Positions 40,349 to 43,390 of a stretch of DNA of 43,390 nucleotides are shown piece by piece. This DNA is from Nitrospirota bacterium (GTDB lineage Bacteria; Nitrospirota; Thermodesulfovibrionia; Thermodesulfovibrionales; JdFR-85), in NCBI GenBank assembly GCA_035873375.1, contig JAYWMQ010000032.1:1-43390 (forward strand). The letters run 5' to 3'. The position numbers and the translations under genes were made by a program. Position 1 is the stretch's first letter; every line of letters starts with the position of its first letter. The notes beneath the pieces are model-generated. The model was not told the origin of the DNA. It saw only the letters and a program-made list of their open reading frames with translations, and did not search any database.

Positions 40349-40360
40349 AATTTTGAGGGG

Positions 40361-40738
40361 TTATAACTGATTGATTATCTCTCTTAGACGGGCCTTGATC
40401 CTTGAAATGGTCTCTTCCAGTCTGGTTCTGCTGTCTTCACCTTCCGGTTTGACCAACCGGAGGTGGGGCTCTGAAAACCTTTTTTTTACTCCTTCTATCG
40501 TATATCTCTCTTTATAAAGTAATCTTTTTATCTCAAGGATGCTCTCAATATCTTTTTTTATATACAGTCTCTGGCCCGAACTGCTCTTCCTCGGCCTTAG
40601 AAAGGGGAACTCGCTCTCCCAGTATCTCAGGACATAAGGCTCTATGCCTGTAAGCCTGCCGACTTCTCCAATTTTATAAAAGAGCTTTTCAGGGATATTC
40701 TGTGTTCCCGCGCTCTTTCTTTCCCTGGGCTTAATCAT
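40361..40738 (-). CDS. MerR family transcriptional regulator
   Basis: A 125-residue MerR-type DNA-binding protein: LFYKIGEVGRLTGIEPYVLRYWESEF is the winged helix and wing start, followed by GQRLYIKKDIESILEIKRLLY and a C-terminal dimer helix. It lacks a metal- or drug-binding domain, so its ligand is unknown. It overlaps ihfA by eight bases and is followed by tRNA-Pro. The ihfA-merR-tRNA-Pro order recurs in other Gram-negative genomes, to my knowledge. Confidence 0.9.
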   Translation of the reverse strand: MIKPRERKSAGTQNIPEKLFYKIGEVGRLTGIEPYVLRYWESEFPFLRPRKSSSGQRLYIKKDIESILEIKRLLYKERYTIEGVKKRFSEPHLRLVKPEGEDSRTRLEETISRIKARLREIINQL

Positions 40739-41015
40739 TCTGTTTACCTATCGTGGATTTAAGGATATTGCTCGGTTTAAAAGTGATAACCCGCCTTGCG
40801 CTTATCTCCATCTCCTCACCTGTCTGGGGATTCCTGCCCCTCCGAGGTGTCTTTTTCCTGACATTAAACGTGCCAAACCCGGTTATCTTTACCGACTCTC
40901 CTTCGGCAAGGGTCTGCTTCATGGTGTCGAGGATTATTTCTATTATGTCCTGGGCTTCCTTTTTGGGAAGTCCAACTTTTTCAAAGATTATTTTTGCCAG
41001 TTCAGCCCTTGTCAT
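40731..41015 (-). CDS. ihfA: integration host factor alpha-like DNA-bending protein
   Basis: A 94-residue HU/IHF family protein that bends DNA. The start MTRAELAKIIFEKVGLPKKEA, the VKITGFGTFNVRKKTPRRGRNPQTGEE arm and the RRVITFKPS end are more IHF-alpha-like than HU-like. A consensus promoter lies directly upstream. Next to it is a second, HU-type gene; the two may form different dimers. AGGAGT precedes the ATG. Confidence 0.9.
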   Translation of the reverse strand: MTRAELAKIIFEKVGLPKKEAQDIIEIILDTMKQTLAEGESVKITGFGTFNVRKKTPRRGRNPQTGEEMEISARRVITFKPSNILKSTIGKQND

Positions 41016-41036
41016 AAGAATAGTACTCCTCTGCTA

Positions 41037-41065
41037 ATTATATTACCTGGGTTCATAATTGTCAA
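41037..41065 (-). promoter_or_regulatory. ihfA promoter (consensus sigma70)
   Basis: On the minus strand TTGACA (41060-41065), 17 bases, TATAAT (41037-41042): a full consensus. The start site should lie near 41030, leaving a leader of about 15 bases with the ribosome site AGGAGT. Confidence 0.85.
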
Positions 41066-41155
41066 GTTTTTTTATTTAAAAATAGTGGCTTAGTGGAGGG
41101 GATTATTATAACTGAAAGAGGCGGGGTTCAATTACGTCCTTGCCGGGACACAGGA

Positions 41156-41176
41156 AAGGGGGGATGATCCCCCCTT
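41156..41176 (-). terminator. probable terminator of HU gene
   Basis: AAGGGGGGA-TGA-TCCCCCCTT is a perfect 9-bp stem with a three-base loop, 44 bases past the HU stop codon. On the minus strand it is followed by a short TTTCC stretch, a weak U tract. Confidence 0.6.
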
Positions 41177-41219
41177 CTTCAAATAATCCTGATAACGGAT
41201 AATCTCATTTTTTAATGTA

Positions 41220-41504
41220 TTATTTTTTCTTTCCGGCAATAATTTCTTTAAGTCCTTTACCGGCCTTAAACTTGGGGCTCTTCCTGGCTTTTATCTTTAT
41301 GCTCTCACCTGTTATCGGATTTCTTCCCTTTCTTGCCTTCTGTTTAACCACGCTGAAGGTGCCGAACCCGACAATAGTGACGTTTTCGCCTTTCTTGAGG
41401 GTCTTTGATATTGTGTCGAATACAGCGCTTACTGCTTTTGCAGCTACAGCCTTTGATGACTCTGTGACAGATGCAACCTTTTCAATTAATTCGCCTTTGT
41501 TCAT
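41220..41504 (-). CDS. hup: DNA-binding protein HU
   Basis: A 94-residue HU-type histone-like protein: MNKGELIEKVASVTESSKAVA, the central GENVTIVGFGTFSVVKQ strand and the DNA-binding arm KARKGRNPITGESIKIKARK are all present. The C-terminus ends in a lysine-rich tail. A strong GGGAGG ribosome site precedes it, and an AT-rich tandem repeat lies in its upstream region. It has its own terminator and stands between ihfA and the kinase-like gene. Confidence 0.93.
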   Translation of the reverse strand: MNKGELIEKVASVTESSKAVAAKAVSAVFDTISKTLKKGENVTIVGFGTFSVVKQKARKGRNPITGESIKIKARKSPKFKAGKGLKEIIAGKKK

Positions 41505-41530
41505 AAAACTACCTCCCGATTAAAGTTTTA

Positions 41531-41566
41531 ATATATTGAAACTTTTACATATATTGAAAATTTTAC
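41531..41566. repeat. tandem 18-bp AT-rich repeat before HU gene
   Basis: ATATATTGAAACTTTTAC (41531-41548) is followed directly by ATATATTGAAAATTTTAC (41549-41566), 17 of 18 bases alike. Next to it, ATTAAAGTTTTAAT (41519-41532) is a 6-bp-arm palindrome. Together these cover the expected promoter of the HU gene and may be a regulator or self-binding site. Confidence 0.7.
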
Positions 41567-41601
41567 AGGATTTGCCGAAAAAATTCAAATCAGACGTTGT
41601 T

Positions 41602-43377
41602 TTAAGAAGGGAGGCGCTTGATTACCTTGAATAGTTCTATGGAGGCAGACCTTGGTCCGATTTGCTCAAATCCCTCAATGCCGAGTCTTGTCCTGATCTG
41701 ACCGACCATTGTGCCGGATTTAAACATTTGCTCAAAATAAGAGACTGCACACTTTTCATGTTCCTCTTTGCGCTGGGGAGCGCCAAAGGGATTGGCAAAA
41801 TATGTATGGACAAGACCTTTTTCATCTGTAGTGCCCTTTGCAAGGCGGGCTCCACTTCTGAAGACGGAGATCGCCTCTTCGGGGGTGGAGAAGAATTCGA
41901 TTGCCGGATGTTCATCGTCAACCTGCTCATAATTGTTAGCATATAGCAAAATATCCACGGGGTAGCCCTTTACTATATGGTGATATCGGGTTATCGGCAT
42001 TACCAGTCTTGCGTTTGTCTTGTCAGGGTTCATAAAGACGCTCCTGTCAATCTCCTCATATGCATATCCGGGCTGCAGATCGTCAAGCCTTACAAATGCG
42101 CCTATCTCTGTGCCGTATCCGACTACCCTTCCGTTGCCGTCAAGACCCAGAGACCCCATATCGTCAAAAATTATTCGCATCTCGCAGATATGCTCTTCCG
42201 ATAGTACGCGGAGGGCTTCAAGGGTTTCCGATTTCCCTGCTCCGCTGTCCCCGATTATTACGACATTTGCAGTTCCGCCGGACTTGAGTTTTATGTAGAC
42301 CATGGCCCCATGAACAGGGAGTCTGCCCCTCCTGAGCATTGCTATATTATGCAGCGTGAGGGTCATCTTCTTGAAGTAGCCGAAATAGTCTACTTCTTCG
42401 GAATGCCTTATGAGGCCGATAAGTGTACCACTGCCCTTGTCTTCATAAAAGACCGTGTCTCCTGTGAAGTTGTTATTTGAGAGGCCGAAGACCAGCATCA
42501 GGTCGGGCATCCTGCCCTCTATATCCTCATAATCCGCTATTTCAAAAAGATTGCTCATGGTGAGGCCAAGGGATATAAAATCCCGATGAAAATATATAAA
42601 GGCAGTCAGGTCTCCGACTTTTGCGGGAAAACAGAACCACTCCTCCGGGTTAAGCAGGAGCATTTCTTTTGTTAACGCCGGTATTTCTTCAAACCTGCCC
42701 CTTCTTTTATTCATTGCAGGGTAGAGTATCAGGGGAGGCTCTATAAGGGAAAGCCGTATAAAGGGTATGTCCTTCAGTGTGGCATATGTTTCGGGGCAAC
42801 TCCAGTCTATCCTCTCAAGGAGCATCCCCATGTTTGCCCCGGCCGGCAATTGCCTGTAGACCCGGGGGTTCTTACCTGTCAGATTTTCGCTGATACGTCT
42901 GTAAACATAGAGAACGAGGTTCTTGAACTCCTCATTTAATTTTATGAACTGGGTATGGTGGATACTGCTTTTAGAGTACATAGACCTTTTGGGGGCCTCA
43001 AGATAGATAAACCTTTCAAACCTCCGCCAGTAGTTGTACAGCTCTTCGATAAACTCATACAGGTATTCTTTTTCAGAAAGGATGGGGCCGAATTCGCTGT
43101 TCATGGCGATAATCTCTTCTGCGGTATGGCTGGAAAGCAGTCTGAAGAGATTTACAATGTGCCCGGTTAGCTCATTTCTTTTCAACCCGTGCAGATTGTT
43201 CTTCAGGAATGCAAAGATTGAACTCTCCCTGGCCGCTATTCTCTCTATAAAGCGGTCAACCGTCTCTTCAAACAGCTCACTCCTCAGGAGTTGCTCCGGT
43301 GTATCACAGTAAAGGCCCGAATAGTCAACGATTACCTTCCCGCGGGTTATAATATATGGTTTCTTTGCAGTCAACAT
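41602..43377 (-). CDS. HPr-kinase/PEPCK-like P-loop protein
   Basis: A 591-residue protein with a C-terminal P-loop kinase domain. Around residues 375-383 is GDSGAGKSE, followed by RIIFDDMGSLGLDGNG, a metal-binding Asp-Asp strand, and GTEIGAFVRLDDL, NARLV and EFFSTPEEA segments. This recalls HPr kinase and ATP-dependent PEP carboxykinase, which share one fold. The N-terminal 350 residues match neither enzyme in my memory, and the PEPCK substrate motifs are not complete, so I call it a family member of unknown substrate. The frame is open upstream to the window edge and no ribosome site is seen in the last 13 bases, so an earlier start is possible. Confidence 0.7.
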   Translation of the reverse strand: MLTAKKPYIITRGKVIVDYSGLYCDTPEQLLRSELFEETVDRFIERIAARESSIFAFLKNNLHGLKRNELTGHIVNLFRLLSSHTAEEIIAMNSEFGPILSEKEYLYEFIEELYNYWRRFERFIYLEAPKRSMYSKSSIHHTQFIKLNEEFKNLVLYVYRRISENLTGKNPRVYRQLPAGANMGMLLERIDWSCPETYATLKDIPFIRLSLIEPPLILYPAMNKRRGRFEEIPALTKEMLLLNPEEWFCFPAKVGDLTAFIYFHRDFISLGLTMSNLFEIADYEDIEGRMPDLMLVFGLSNNNFTGDTVFYEDKGSGTLIGLIRHSEEVDYFGYFKKMTLTLHNIAMLRRGRLPVHGAMVYIKLKSGGTANVVIIGDSGAGKSETLEALRVLSEEHICEMRIIFDDMGSLGLDGNGRVVGYGTEIGAFVRLDDLQPGYAYEEIDRSVFMNPDKTNARLVMPITRYHHIVKGYPVDILLYANNYEQVDDEHPAIEFFSTPEEAISVFRSGARLAKGTTDEKGLVHTYFANPFGAPQRKEEHEKCAVSYFEQMFKSGTMVGQIRTRLGIEGFEQIGPRSASIELFKVIKRLPS

Positions 43378-43390
43378 AGTTCTTGTACTT

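Overview
The window reads as chromosomal DNA of a Gram-negative, diderm, non-enteric bacterium. Outer-membrane biogenesis genes (LolC/E, LolD, an LptC-like protein), C-di-GMP signalling (GGDEF and PilZ domains), DUF507 genes behind rpsF-ssb-rpsR, and ihfA-merR-tRNA-Pro all fit Nitrospirota (Thermodesulfovibrio-like) or a related Desulfobacterota-type lineage. That placement is an inference from gene content, not from a phylogeny. There is no phage, no CRISPR array and no transposase.

Layout. 1-4.1 kb (+): tail of a YjbQ-family gene, then rpsF-ssb-rpsR, two DUF507 genes and a membrane GAF-GAF-GGDEF cyclase. 4.2-7.5 kb (-): an LptC-like protein and a large lipoprotein with a C-terminal TolB-like propeller. 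8-9.9 kb: HNH nuclease, FabG-type reductase, a small membrane protein and a decayed second fabG. 10-13.4 kb (-): SspB and a TPR-OppD-OppF operon without permeases. 13.8-19.4 kb (+): a CBM48/HEPN gene pair, an iron module (Fur-box-like site, feoB, fur), a DUF89 protein and TsaC.

19.4-27.8 kb (-): the most unusual region. It is a compact operon-like set with a PilZ/zinc-ribbon/methyltransferase fusion, a ketosynthase-like protein lacking both catalytic histidines, a complete ketosynthase, an acyl carrier protein, a CrtI-like FAD oxidoreductase and a hybrid histidine kinase. It looks like a small type II polyketide or special fatty-acid pathway with built-in signalling proteins. A 444-bp element with perfect 23-bp terminal inverted repeats, coding for a GxxExxY protein, sits exactly between the two ketosynthase genes. 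A 110-bp internally deleted relative sits after the second one and supplies its stop codon.

27.9-32.9 kb (-): lolD, a small membrane protein, lolC/E, lysS and proA. 33.2-37.9 kb (+): mutL, an inositol-monophosphatase-family enzyme and an ABC-F ATPase. 37.9-40.1 kb (-): an SOS operon, lexA - DUF6504-like - dinB, with a near-ideal sigma70 promoter and a palindromic LexA operator placed so that the transcript should begin at the lexA start codon. 40.3-43.4 kb (-): tRNA-Pro(GGG), merR, ihfA, an HU gene and a large HPr-kinase/PEPCK-like P-loop protein.

Two related families of short inverted repeats (cores AGCCGCAGATTTACGCAGAT and CACAGAGACACAGAG) occur in several gaps and in places form the ends of genes. 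Several genes (lexA, the HNH gene, possibly sspB) have a -10 box directly before the ATG and no Shine-Dalgarno sequence, suggesting leaderless transcripts.
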